Origin: Anthoceros angustus | Lineage: Eukaryota > Streptophyta > Anthocerotopsida > Anthocerotales > Anthocerotaceae | Direction: 5' to 3' | Assembly (NCBI GenBank): GCA_010909165.1 | Contig: MU008159.1 | Coordinates: 558,001 to 622,000, forward strand | DNA: 64,000 nt | Part shown: in pieces, positions 36,171 to 49,100 of the stretch | Layout of the letters: the number at the start of each line of letters is the position of its first letter | Numbering within the stretch: position 1 is the stretch's first letter | Position numbers and translations under genes: made by a program | The notes under the pieces: model-generated | The model's database searches: none | Told to the model about the DNA's origin: nothing | What the model saw: only the letters and a program-made list of their open reading frames with translations

Positions 36171-38109
36171 AACGCAAGACCTGCTGGTACCTACAGGGTA
36201 ATAACGCGATTCCCGGTCTCCGCCCGGTGCCCGGTTTCGCTGCGGGGCATCATGTCCATGAACGAATTCCTTGCAATGCCGCTGCGGCTGGGCACATTGG
36301 GTGCATCGCGCATTGCTCACAATCAAAATTAACCTTTCATAATTTTAATATAAATTATAATTCTATATTTAAAAACAAAATATGTTAGCTTAAATATTTT
36401 TTTATGTTCTTGGATATTTGGTTGTGTCTTATAGAATTACATTAGCACTTAGAAAATATTATACAAATTATAAGTCTTGTGTAAAAATATACGTAATTAA
36501 ATCAAGCCGAAAGTCATATCCCAAACTTCTTCAAGTAAACAATCACATCCCAAACCTCATAAGTAAAAGTGACAATCATAGAGTGTGAGATAAACAAACA
36601 TATGTGATATGTGTTCCTCGAAGAGAGCATTTGCATATATGACCCTAACACTAGCATGCAAGCGTTATTGCTCCTTTATGATTCGCCTCTTCCTAAGCCC
36701 ATCTCATGAACTCGTCGTTCAGCCACACGCATTTATTACTAGCAAATATAGTGCAACATTTATTACTAGCAAATATAATTGTGCAACTTTGTTTAGGACT
36801 GAACGTCATTTTATCAATGGTAGCCGAATCATTGTTCTAGATGCTTGAGCTTGGTTATTATCCTAAATAATATTTATTTATTTATTTTTAAATTATTTAT
36901 TATGTATAACTTATATGACCATAAACTTTGTTTTGACTGCGACAATAGAAATGCCATACTAAGAGACATGGTTGATCTCATGACCCCATGGATAAGGGGC
37001 TGGTCTACCAAACTAGAATTTATGGATTCGATCCTTAGTGTGATCACACTTTTAGTAAGAATGTCACAACCAGGAGAGAAACAAAAGCTCTTTAAAAATA
37101 CAATGGAATATAATAACACTTTGCAACTATGCTATCAAATGTAATCTCTACGTTTGAACATTTTAGCTTGCATGAATGTAATAAAAATTTACTAACATCA
37201 ATTACAGGTACATCAGCTCGTACATAGTTGTATAGCTCTTGGAAAAAATACTTCATTTAAATAATAATAATAATATACATATATATACAATCTGGACTGT
37301 AGTAGACTTCTTCTTCTTTTTGTTCTTCGATGTAAGCAACCTCATAGCTTCATCCATTAGAGCTCTAGAGATATTAAATGAGCGATTGATATGGAAAGAG
37401 CTGTCGATAATGCACATTACATGTCTCCATGGTGACATCAAATTGTGATATTTAAATATGACGCTGGTCACTATGATTTCGCCAATACCCAGGTTTTATA
37501 AGTTGAAAAGGATTCATAAGGATTGAGGGGTTTCATCACTTAAATGGTTTCAATATATTACTTTAAACTGGAAGTGTTTGTTCACAAGATTTGGTCATTC
37601 CCAAGCCACTCTTTTAAGCCCCAGTGGAAGATATGTGTCGTGTATCGCATGAGGTAAGCACTTGCATTCATATGAGTACTTCCTCAACAAACAACCAAGC
37701 AAAACAAATCTAATATGCAAATATAGGTGCAAACCAATCCCCTTGATAATGTAAGACTCCAAGTCAAAACATAATCATTAGTAGGACTACACACGTGTGC
37801 ACCTCATATAGCGCATTCTGCACAAATCCAATTCCTTTCGGGAACCTCGTCCAAAGGTTATGAACCTTGTCCATACATTATGTCCTCCTTCCAATAGTAC
37901 TGAGCCACCTTCTTTCCTAGCTTGGCCTGCTTCTAAGGTGAAAGCCTTTGTGGCAATTTCCCAGACCTTAAGAAGGTCACCGCTACTACATCCGCTCAGA
38001 TGTTCCTCACAGACTCTGCATACAAATTGATGAGTGGAGGGCTGTCTTCAACATCCTCATGCAGCATGACTAACATGGCATGTGGACTACTCTCTCCCCC
38101 AGCCAGTTG
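36171..38109. other. AT-rich spacer between the duplicates
   Basis: No supportable gene. It is mostly AT-rich, with short ORFs lacking domains. It is not part of the duplicated unit. Confidence 0.45.
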
Positions 38110-39225
38110 CTCGCTGTTTACTTCTTGTCTTCTTCGGCGATCTCCACTTGGTGAAACCGTAGCCTCGAGTCCAATGTTGAGAAGAACTTGGCAAACCCAA
38201 TGGTATCGAAGATCTCTTTGGCCGTCGGCATGATATAATGATCATGCCTGTGGGATTTGCTCGTTCAACGGACGGTGGTCACCACACATTCTTGTCTCCG
38301 TCCACAATCCATTCTCATTCTTCTTTTTCGAAAGGACTGTCGCAGCTGAGTACTGTGAGTTAGATCGTCGAATCAGCTCTAGCTTGACAAGCTCTTGGCT
38401 GCGGTCCCAGTTGCGCTCTGGATCCTTCACTTGGTTTCTTTTAACTTGTCTTGGTGGAGACCAAACGCTTCCTTCACTCTTCTTCCAACGATCACCGGCT
38501 ATGCTCCGGTATCAATCAACATCCTCCTTGGTGCGAATCCAATGATTTCAATGTGTTTCTCCCAATTATTGACCAGAGCAACCCCACTCGTGCAACATTC
38601 CGTTTCTCTACAAGGATGCATGCCTCCAAGGTCAGCAATGACATCATTGTTACCTGCTGTGGCACATCGTGGACACTTGCTTCGTCTTCAAGGGTTGTCA
38701 ACATCTGCCGAGTCAAACCCCTGATTTCCTTCACGCCATGTCTTGTGGGTCAAAACATGCATCTCAAGTTTCTGCGCCATCGCTCCACAAGAATCTGCAT
38801 GGGTTTCTCCACATCGCCCATTCTGGACTTTGATGTTCCTCCCACAGTTGCTCTTGTTGGCAATGGCTCAAACGACTTTGGCATCTTGATATAAGTTCGT
38901 GAAGAGGATACCGAGCCTTCCTTCCGCGTCTTCCACGCTGCATATGTCAAGACGTTCTCTTCTTCCTTTGAGCTATCTTCTCTCGAAGCTGCCATAGGTT
39001 TCTTCCCTTTGCCCTTGGATCTGGTCATTGTCGCCATGTATCCAAGCTTGTGCTCATCTTCTTCGTCCTTCGATGATGAACTGCTGCTCTCCTTGATCTT
39101 CGCTTTCTGCACCAACTTCTCTAGCTTTGCGAGGCGTTGCACGAAGCTGTCCATCGTCTTCTTTGATGCTTTCCGTTTCTTCTGTCCACAGGACTTAGCC
39201 GGTGCTAGTTGTCTATTGATCAAGC
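38110..39225 (-). mobile_element. Decayed Ty3/gypsy-type retrotransposon fragment
   Basis: Reading the - strand: a lysine/serine-rich gag-like segment (38750-39223, with TRSKGKGKKP), then a retropepsin-like MLIDTGA followed by a stop and PVIVG at about 38480-38530. A reverse-transcriptase N-terminal region comes next (38242-38430, with SAATVLSKKK and MCGDHRPLNEQI), and after a frameshift MPTAKEIFD and FAKFFSTLDSR (about 38120-38232). Stops and frameshifts separate the parts. No integrase, RNase H or LTRs were seen, so this is a broken fragment. Confidence 0.78.
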
Positions 39226-39280
39226 AACTTTCTAAGCTGTATTCTTATGTATGTATTTGGAACTCGAACAAACATACAAT

Positions 39281-39403
39281 ACACAAGATAACAACATAGA
39301 AAACGTAGAAGTTGATTAGTCCAAGCTTATTGTTTTGCATTACACAAGATAACAACATAGAAAACGTAGAAGTTGATTAGTCCAAGCTTATTGTTTTGCA
39401 TTG
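39281..39403. repeat. 61-bp tandem duplication
   Basis: acacaagataacaacataga ... ttattgttttgcatt occurs at 39281 and again, identical, at 39342. Confidence 0.9.
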
Positions 39404-39584
39404 AAGTTTCAAACGTGAAAGCCGAGCTCATGAGATTGCTATGCTCCAGCCTTGGCGCGTCGCCTCCAAAGCATATTAAAACACACAAGTTACAGCTCTG
39501 CACACACCTCGTCAAAGTATATTTTAACACACAAATTATGGCTTCGGACCCACCTCAGTCTGATAGTATTAGAGGCTTCCATCA

Positions 39585-39790
39585 GAGACTTCCATAAGCA
39601 ATCAATGCTACTGGTCAATGACATCACAATATATGAGTATCACATATGAGAATTAAAGGCTTCCATAAGCTGCCAACACTACTAGTCAATGCCATCACAA
39701 CATATGAGCATCACATATAAGAATCACGGGCTTCCATAAACTATGAACACTACTAATCAATCAAATCAATGACATCACAACATGAGAGCT
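39585..39790. repeat. ~70-bp tandem repeat, three units
   Basis: Units at about 39590, 39660 and 39730 share cttccataa, caa.actact.gtcaatg, catcacaa and atatgag.atcacata, with moderate divergence. Confidence 0.75.
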
Positions 39791-40135
39791 TTAGTACTCC
39801 ATAGTTTCTCTCTATGATAACTAAAACATAATTATCACTTGTGGTGATACAATCATTTCTGATAATATTTTTGCTTGGTGTTCGAATGTTGCCCTTATAG
39901 GTACTCTTCCAGTTCTTCCATACGTTCACCATCACTTGCTGAACCTTCAAGATCACTTGCTGAACCTTCCCCGTCACCTGCTGAATTGAAGCAAACAGAC
40001 GATTTTTCTTGAGGAGCCGAGGAAAGAGACTAAAAGTTTGTGAAGTCTTTTTTTCCAGAAAGTGAAAGAAAGACGGGGCTGACCTGATTTCATCCAGTTG
40101 CAGGATATAGCAGAAGACCTGTTCACGACAAGAGT

Positions 40136-43100
40136 TCACCAGCACTGCAGCCCTAGTAGAGCAAGCCAAGGTAACAGGATGGTATGCATCCTTGAAGAGA
40201 AGGTGGTTGATGCACTGCTAGCAACCTGAGCTAGCACCAGCCTAGATGAAGTGTTATAATCTGTAGTGATGTTCATTAACTGCAGTGACACAGTGCCATC
40301 CCTGTAGTTGCTTTCCGTGAAGCCATCCAAACTCAGAGTGCCATTTGTGAAGTGAAGGATTTTGAAAGTATCGTTGAGGGGAGCTACAAGGTTGGTGAAT
40401 GACACAAGTAAGGATATGATTTGGGAGAGGCCGGCCTCTGGACCCAATAATGCAAAGTCACAGACCTCAAGAATTGCCAGCAAATCCCTGTAGAAGTAGG
40501 CAGTTATCCATTCTCCGGCTGAGAGTGGTGCAAACGATGGAAAGCATGCCACAGCAACACTGACACTGCCTCGGAACTGGGGTGAATGAACGACTTCAAA
40601 TCTGAAGTTTTCAACACTTCCAGTAAAGTTGACTGTTGCAACTTCCCCGAGTAGCTCTTTCTGAGCGGAGAGAAGGGAGAAGGTTGGACGAAAAACATAG
40701 CTTGGAGACTGCACACCAAACCCGACGCTGTTTGCCACAATCTGTGCCAGAAGGAGCGGCATTTTAGAGGCTGAATGCATGAGACTGCCCCTGGTCACAG
40801 TGCACCCAGCATGTATAGCATTCAGAAGAGCATCAACCGCATCAAAGTAGCAGGGGTTGTACGGTTGCCCTGCGATGAAAAGTATGGCAGACACATGGTA
40901 AGGTATTGACAAACAGGAGATCATCTGCAAAAAGCACAAACTGAAACCACTTATTTACCTGAAACAGATGGCACATTAAGCCGATGAAGAGCAACTTGCT
41001 GCAGTTTATCGACCATTATACCTAAGGATGCGTGGAGTTCATTGTCGCCAATATTTCCTGGGCTGCCAAGAATCTTGCTGTATGCACAGGCGACTGCAAG
41101 AGCTGTATAGGGTCCTGTGCCTGATGATACAGTGTCACTCAAAAAAGGGGGAGGGTACCGGGGGTCTGTGGTAGAGATCATGCTGAGCATGTCATTTACA
41201 ATCTGGGCAACGCTTGGATCACGAGAGCAGTTAAGTGAATGTTCACCGATATACTGAGAACCAAAAACCTCGATTACCTGAAGTGCACTGTAATATTGCT
41301 TTTGACTCTCCCTTGCAATGAAAATCTTATCCAACAAAAGATTTGATGAATTCACTGACAGAAGACTTCGCCTAGTGACCTTCGTGGATGTGCCTGTGGA
41401 TCCTGAGTGCATCACAATTATGCTTGGCAGCTGATAGAGGGTACCCTGAGGAGCATCTTCACTTCTGACAGAAACTGGGCCAGGATTTGCCACATAGACT
41501 TGGAAGGTGACCGACCCAGCTTTGACAATGAAGTCACAGGCTGAGTTCACAGTCGAAAGAGGCTGGATGACTGTTTGTGTGTTGTTATCAGTGATGTATC
41601 TGAACTCGTACTGCAGCGCTCCTTGCCCCTGACCTTGTGTCCATCCATAAGCCACCAACGTATAAAGGGTCTGCCCAGCTATGTGAGGTCCATCAGGTGG
41701 ATCTCTGGTCAGGGATACAGTCCCTCCAGAGGGATCAAACCACGTTGAGAAGTCAACCTTCGCGACACCCTGAGCACCCTCTGACTTGGCAAAACAGAAG
41801 ACAGTATATGAAGCACCTCCGACTAATGTGTGCGGAGGAATAAATAGACTACCCTGTCCCATGGCAGCAGCTGTAATATCTGAAAACGTCCGCCTGTCAG
41901 TTCCTGACTCGATGGACCAAGTGAAATCATGCTCTTCGGAAAGACACCACAGCATAACCTGCTGAGCACGGGACATGCCGTGTGCAGATTCTGCTGCATT
42001 CTGGAGAACCAAGGATACCGAGAGCAGATTAGATGGGCTGGCATCAATAATGGATGATGCAGTCACTCCAGTTCTTCCTTCAGTTAATGGTTCCTTGTCC
42101 ACAGTCACCTACAGAAACAACAAAAAGTGTGATTGTTAGCACACGTTGCCAACTGACTGAAATAATGCGAGCGGACTACAAAGAACCATTACCGAAAAGT
42201 TGTATGTCCCAGTGCCAAGTACTCCTGCAGGTACGGTAATTATTCTTCCAAAATCATTAGATAGTTGGTTCTCAAACAAGAACAAGGCATGAGGCCCCAA
42301 GTCAGGCTCACACCTCCAAGTATACTTGATCTGGTAAGGAAGGCCATAGGGATCTACAGAATCGTCTGGATCGATTACGACTGCTTCTAACGTAAAGCTT
42401 TCAGATGAGTTAACAGTTCTACTTCCACCAATGATTTTCAATAACAGGAAAGAAGACTCTATGGCTAGACTTATCTCTGCTGTCGATTGTGATGACGGGA
42501 AGCCAACAAAGTAGCATGTAACCATGAATGCATAGGTACTGTCGGTGTCAAACTGATTCCCCGGTATGCTCAAAACTCGCTCATTCACAATTGTAGAATT
42601 GAGGTCAAGTAGTTTTCCTGCTGACTGTGACCATTGATAACCGAGTGCTAAGGACAAAGCCGCAGCAGTGCTAGAATCATTTATGCATCTTCCAGATGTA
42701 TCCACAGGCTTGGAGGAAGGAAGAGTCCCAATTGCTTCAATTTGAATCAGTTCAGAACGGGTGCCAATGCGGATCTGCTTCAAACAACGATGACAAGGTT
42801 AGAGCTGCATTTGCTACCAGCGTCCCGACCTGCTCGATGCGTGAAGGACCAGTACAGGACCAACTTTCATTCGTCACCTGATCAGACCCGAAGATGGAAA
42901 GTAAAGGGACCGGACTTGCAGTCGCCTTAACACTTCTGGAGGTGCTGGCCGAGTCTCCTCTAAAGTTGACCACAGTCAGTGTGAACTTATAGATCTCACC
43001 CTGCTGAAGAGTGCCTGGCTCAAGCGTAACACACATTTGATCGGAAGGGGCGTTCATCAAGATGGCTCTCACAAAATTCACTATAGTTTGATCACCAGAG

Positions 43101-46100
43101 CCCTGCACTGAATATGAGAATATCATGAAACGTCCCCCTGACCCAGATGAAGCCGACGCATCCAGAAATAGGGGGTCACAGGGGCCAACGGCAGTTGGGC
43201 AAATGAGGTTTGCAACAGGTGAAACAGGACTGTTCGGCTGCTGCAATGGGACCTGTCCTTTCACAGGATCAGAAGTACCTGATTGTCACCATCAATCATC
43301 ACATCAAACATCGGCTTCCTTCCAAGAGTTTGCTATGAATTTGACACCATGCCAGTCAGTTTTCCAGATCCACTCCTAAAACCAAAATCCTAAAACCACA
43401 GTGGAGTAGAATTACCCTCAGCATTTAAGATGCTGCCACTCTTGATACTAATGTAGTCACCAGAGCCGGAATCACCAGGAAGAATTTGAGCAGCATTTCC
43501 TAGTGAAATGATGAGAGTCCTAGGATCATAGAAAGTGCACAAGGGGTTTGAGCCAAGCTTTGGGAGAACAGAGACGTCAAGAAAAGCTGCACATCTATCT
43601 GCGCCAGTGAGGTTGAACGATCCACTGAAATAGCCTGCACAGAGACGGGACTAATCAAAGTCATCAAGTGCAAGAAGCCCGAAACATTCAGAGAAACCAA
43701 TGCACAGGCTTCGGAAAGTCCAGCCTACCACTGTCTGTGTCTTCGTCAAATAAGACCCTAATTCTGTTGAGGTTATCGGACAGTATGGCACCGGTGAGAG
43801 TGGGAGAATGATAGCTCAGGACATCAATCTGAAGCTCTATGACCGTGTTAACCCAGATGATGGATATGTTAACCAACCCAGGACTTGTTGGAGTGAATCG
43901 AATAGAACCAGAATACTCCTTGGGTTTAGGGTAGAGTCGTAAAGTTGTAGAAGAACTCTCAGTACATCCGAAGTCCACTAGCAGTGAATAAACGGGACTC
44001 GAGAGAACCGACGGCAAAGAACAGTTCAAATTCCCACAGACATCTCTTCCCATCACCGACACTATGATTTCATCACCTGCACGAGTGAAGGAAGGTGATA
44101 CATTTACTGTACTTGTCAAATTCGAAATAGCTCCAGGAACGATCTCCACTGATCCAACTACTGTAGACAAGGGGCCCTCTCCAGTGATATGTGTTTGGGA
44201 ATCGATAAGCATAACATCATAGACATCTGCAACTGTGATAACTGTCGAGATGGAGAAGGAGGAACTCTTGTCCGTAGGTTCAATGGCAGCTGAGAACTTC
44301 AGACCATTCACAGGGAATGAAACTCGACAAATAGATGCTCAGTCAAATTTGGAATGGTGTATACACCGTTGTAATGCTGTTTGGTGCCACCATACGTCGA
44401 ACACATACATACTCGCATCAGAAAACACAAAACAGCAGCTGATTGAACTTCCCCAAAAGCAAATGAATGACAACATGGAATGACCTCAGCGAACAGCATA
44501 CCAGCTCTAAAATACTGAGCTCCCCGGCTTCCATGTCGTCCAAGGGCCACAGGACAAATTCTGAGAGATCAATACGTGAAGACTCCACTGCAATGGAAAA
44601 TACTCTTGCTTGTACACCATTTAAGAAAATGAACAATTCATACATCCCTCCAAACAGCGGAGTGAAATGCAGAACATGAAATGCACCACTACTATTCACC
44701 ATAACTGAGGAACTGCTCAGGGAAGAAACGGGAATATGGTCTGCTCGTGCAGTGAATACATCACCTCCATGTATCTGCTGGAAAAGTTTGGGGTTACCAA
44801 ACTCATCACATGGAACCAGAGTAATAGCTAGCTCACTGCCCACTTGAATGACATCATGGTCACCAAACATTATACCCTCCTTGTACAACGTGTCTGGTGC
44901 ATAAGTGTCTGGTGCATAGGTTAGGAATGTTGACTCAGATTTCAGATACAAAGTCCTTGCAGGGTGAGAAGGGCCAGGGACCAGAAACACCACGAATCCG
45001 CTGTTTTTGATGAATATGCTGCCGTCAAGGGAGGTTATCTCAACAACATACTTTTGAGACACTAAGAGATTCACTGTAAATCCAAAGGGTCTCTTTTCCG
45101 TTGGCCCAACAGGGAATGATCTGTCTCCAATCCTAACAGCAAATGCAACAGTGCCTGGATCTGGAGATCCTGGCAAATCAATGCCATCAGCATCTCGGGG
45201 CTGGATACTCAGAATCAAGTCAGTGCCAACCACTCCCAATACCGGTTGTAACGGATCGATAGGCACTCCCAGAGAATCAAGGGCAACACTGTCTTTCACA
45301 GACCATGATCCAACCTGAGACTTCACCCTCACATACCTAGGCCAAAGCAAGTCATGTTAGAACCGGCAAGAAAACGAAGATAGCTTATGGGACATAGGCT
45401 GCAGTCCTGTCTGAGTGGCTGTGTACCTCGTAGGTCCAACCACCTTCCCATCATACATGAGGGAAACTGCCAAGTTGGCCGTAGGGAGGACAGGCACATA
45501 AGAAATCTGAGCTGTCCCATTTCCAATTTGGACAACAATGGGAGGACTGGTCACAGCTAATGCTGGACTGAATGCAGCAGTTAGGATCTTAGAAGGCCAT
45601 GTCAACACAGTATTATTAAATGAATCCTTAATGCGGACATAGAAAAGGGTAGCCTGTCAGATAACACCAGCAAACTCCTGTCAGAAACTATAGAGATCCT
45701 GTCTAGAGAGAGCAGAAATCCAGACAAGCAAAACAGAAACTCTCTTGCAAGTGCAGGTTTCAAAACTTATCCGCACACGTCATACCTGATTCACTATTCC
45801 ACCACATTTGATGCCAGCTCCAAAGAGGACAAATCTGCTAGGATCCGGATTACCCGGTAGGACGCGCGTAAGAAAAGCTAAGTTACCAGGATCTCTGACA
45901 GTTTTCCCTAGGACATTGACCTGGACTTGCACAACCCCGGTAAAATTCGTATTGAAGCTCACGTCATATTGTGATCCGTTGCTGTTAACAAAAGGGTAGG
46001 GGGTGGTGAAAGCAGGAGGGATATCTTCCGATGCTAAGATCACCACCAGCCCAGAGCGTACCAGAGCATCAATTGAAACGTTGTTATGAAACTGGTCAAA

Positions 46101-49100
46101 GAGCTGAATATGGAAAAACAGGTGCCAACCGTACAACCATTGGGATTAAAGATTAATTTTGTACTCTCAGCATCTGCATCAGCGGGTAAACTGTAACATA
46201 ATCCTGGAAAAACAGCTCATCGTCAAGAAAGGCCAGAACAGTGTGATTGCCACTGACTGTATGGGTGTACGATAGTAAGTACGCGCCATCCATCGTATCA
46301 TTCAATGTTGCAGTTATATTACTGTCACCGGATACCAAAACCGCACCAAAGTTGAGTCCCCCACTCCAGAGTCTGTTCCCTGCCCAGTCTCTGCTGACTA
46401 TTAATATGGTACCAGGTGCGCTGATGGTGATAGCATGTTGGTGGCCATTCAAAGTTACAGTGCATTTCGAAAGATCAACAGAAGCAGGAACGACAGCAAG
46501 CTCCACGTTTACAACCTCGAGCTCCCCATATTTGATCACAATTTGAGTAGCATTTGGCTGTGCTTCACTAGAACCAGCACAAACACAAAGATAGCTGAAC
46601 CCATAGAGTCCACGACCAAGATTGGTCATCATAGCAGATGCCCACTCGTCTGGAGCGGTCTCAACAATTTTAGTAATGTGAAACACATCGGAATCTGATA
46701 GGCGGACATTTCCAGAACTATCTCTAGACTGAAGAGTGATATTATGGGTCTCCCCAGAAACACATGGTCCAAGTGATGCTGGGTCAACTGTTGAGGTATA
46801 AGCACTCACCGGACCTGGAAGTATCTGGCCACCAGAAAAATGAGGTACAATGTCAAGTCCAGCCCGCCTGATACAACATGGAAACTGCAAATCACAACAC
46901 TATTAGCAGGAACCTTGATCAAAAAAGGAGAACCCGAGACATTCATAAAACTTCTAGTGACATGTAACAAGGACCACCCAGCCGTCTTCGGAGTGTAGTA
47001 GACTTCATAATTTGTTCCCGTCCACAAAGGGAACATAGGATCTGGCTGTAAGTACCGATCATTCACATCTTCCAAACTTTCAAGAAGCACATTGAACAAG
47101 CTTCCCCCATCTAATATGGTGTTGTTCAGTACATCATACACATCGATTGTGAACCTGTGTGTGCATCCAGACAAGACGTTTGAAATATAAGAATAGAAGT
47201 CTCGCAGTCAACGTGCTACAACATATACATGCCTTTTTGTCTTGATGCATTAGGATGCACTATTGAACTCCTGCTCTATTCCCATATTAACCAAGCTAAC
47301 CTGGTTGATAGGCCTGCATAGATGGGAGCACCTCCACCCACTTCATCACCAAGTGCTTTGCAGAAGGGTGTGAATACTGGTCCAGCACCAACAAGCAGGT
47401 TAGGGAACCGTCTGATCCCCAGGTCTCCAACTCTCACATCCAAAGTGTATATTCCACTTGCTTGAGCAACATATGTGCAAATAGCACCTGCTGGCGAGAA
47501 AACAACTCTGCATTTCTGCTGCACAGAGCTCCTTAGACTAAAAGAGATTTTAGTCTCAGTAATCTCTGAGAAATTAGTAATGTGGTTGTCAAATTCATCA
47601 TAGAGTTGTACCAAAAACGTTGTCAAAACTCCTGCCAATGCCATGGATGCCCCTTCACCAAGTACCTGAGTCAGAAACAGCTGTCAACAGAACCTGAACG
47701 TATCTGTGCTTGATTAGGTTATAAGCTCCGCTCTGAACAATTCATCACATTTGATGCAGTGACAACAAGCAACCCAATTTGGACAACGTTTGCATGACAC
47801 TCCCGTTGCCACATTCTGAAAAACTTCCAGACTAACCATATATCGAATGCATACCCGAGTATTTGGAATAAATGGCCCTCCTGGAGATGTTACGACTGAG
47901 ATCTTTAATGGGACCAATTCCGTGGATGACCCATTATTCAACAAAAAATTGAACGTGTAAAGGCTACCTGTTACACGCAGATGGTACAATATCTTATCTG
48001 AGCTTGCTTCGCAGAACCCACCAAAAGATAAAACGAGTACATTACAACAGAAAGCTGTGATACAAGGTTCACCTTCAAACGCTGCTTGCACAGGCACAAA
48101 CTCCAGCACCCAAAAATGATACGGGATTCCAGAAAGGGTGGTGCCAGAACTGAGGACCAGAGGTGAGTACAAAGTCTCACTATTTGGCTGCAAAATTTGT
48201 GCCTCAAAAAAATCCAAGGAGCTGACGATATAATCCTGCAGATTACCGAAACTGTCCATTGGCTGGACTTCAATGATTATCTCATCCATGCCTGATCTGT
48301 ATTCAGCTAAATTGCTTGCCAGCATGACGCCTATGGCGTCCACGAGAGTGGGACCTGAAACAACCTGCAGGCAGAGTCTGGTCAAGCTGTTGTCCCAACA
48401 TTTTTTAAGATTTGATAGTGCTGAGGTTATTCAGAAGGAGACAACCCAAAGCAATCATTGATCACGAAGCTTGAAAAATGTTGAGATTTTATGCTGCTGA
48501 GGTTACTCAAAAGATTGGCAACTTAGAGCAATCGTCCATCATGAAACGTAAAAGATGGACCTGTAGAGTGTAGCCGTTTCTATTTCCGCCCAACGGAATT
48601 TGTTTTACACCAACTAGTATGTTGAAATGATACAATCCAGTGCTCTGTGCCAGAAACTCTAGAGAAAATGTTCCATTTCCATTATCCAACGATATAAAGC
48701 TAGGGGAATAAGAACCCATATTGCTGCTGTTGATTAGAGACAAACTTACAAAGTTGTTACCAAGATCTGGACTGTGAAACAAAGCGACACCATTTACATC
48801 CACCAACTGCACATCAATACCTGCACTTTGACCTGCAACAATCATTCCCCCCAAGATGCCAGTAGCTACGCACTTCTCTGGAGAAGTGACTCCCACATTG
48901 GATTGGACAACAACTTGAAAGGGGCTCAAAGCTATTGGGCTTCCAGTATACAGGATGGAAACATTTACAACAGATACCTTCCTGGCTATGTATGTGACTA
49001 GGCATTGTCCGTTGAAGGGAGCTAAAGTGCTAAATTCCAGACTAGGGTCAGCGGCTATGGACAAATCTTTGCAGATGGCAGGAGAAACATCAGAACCTTG

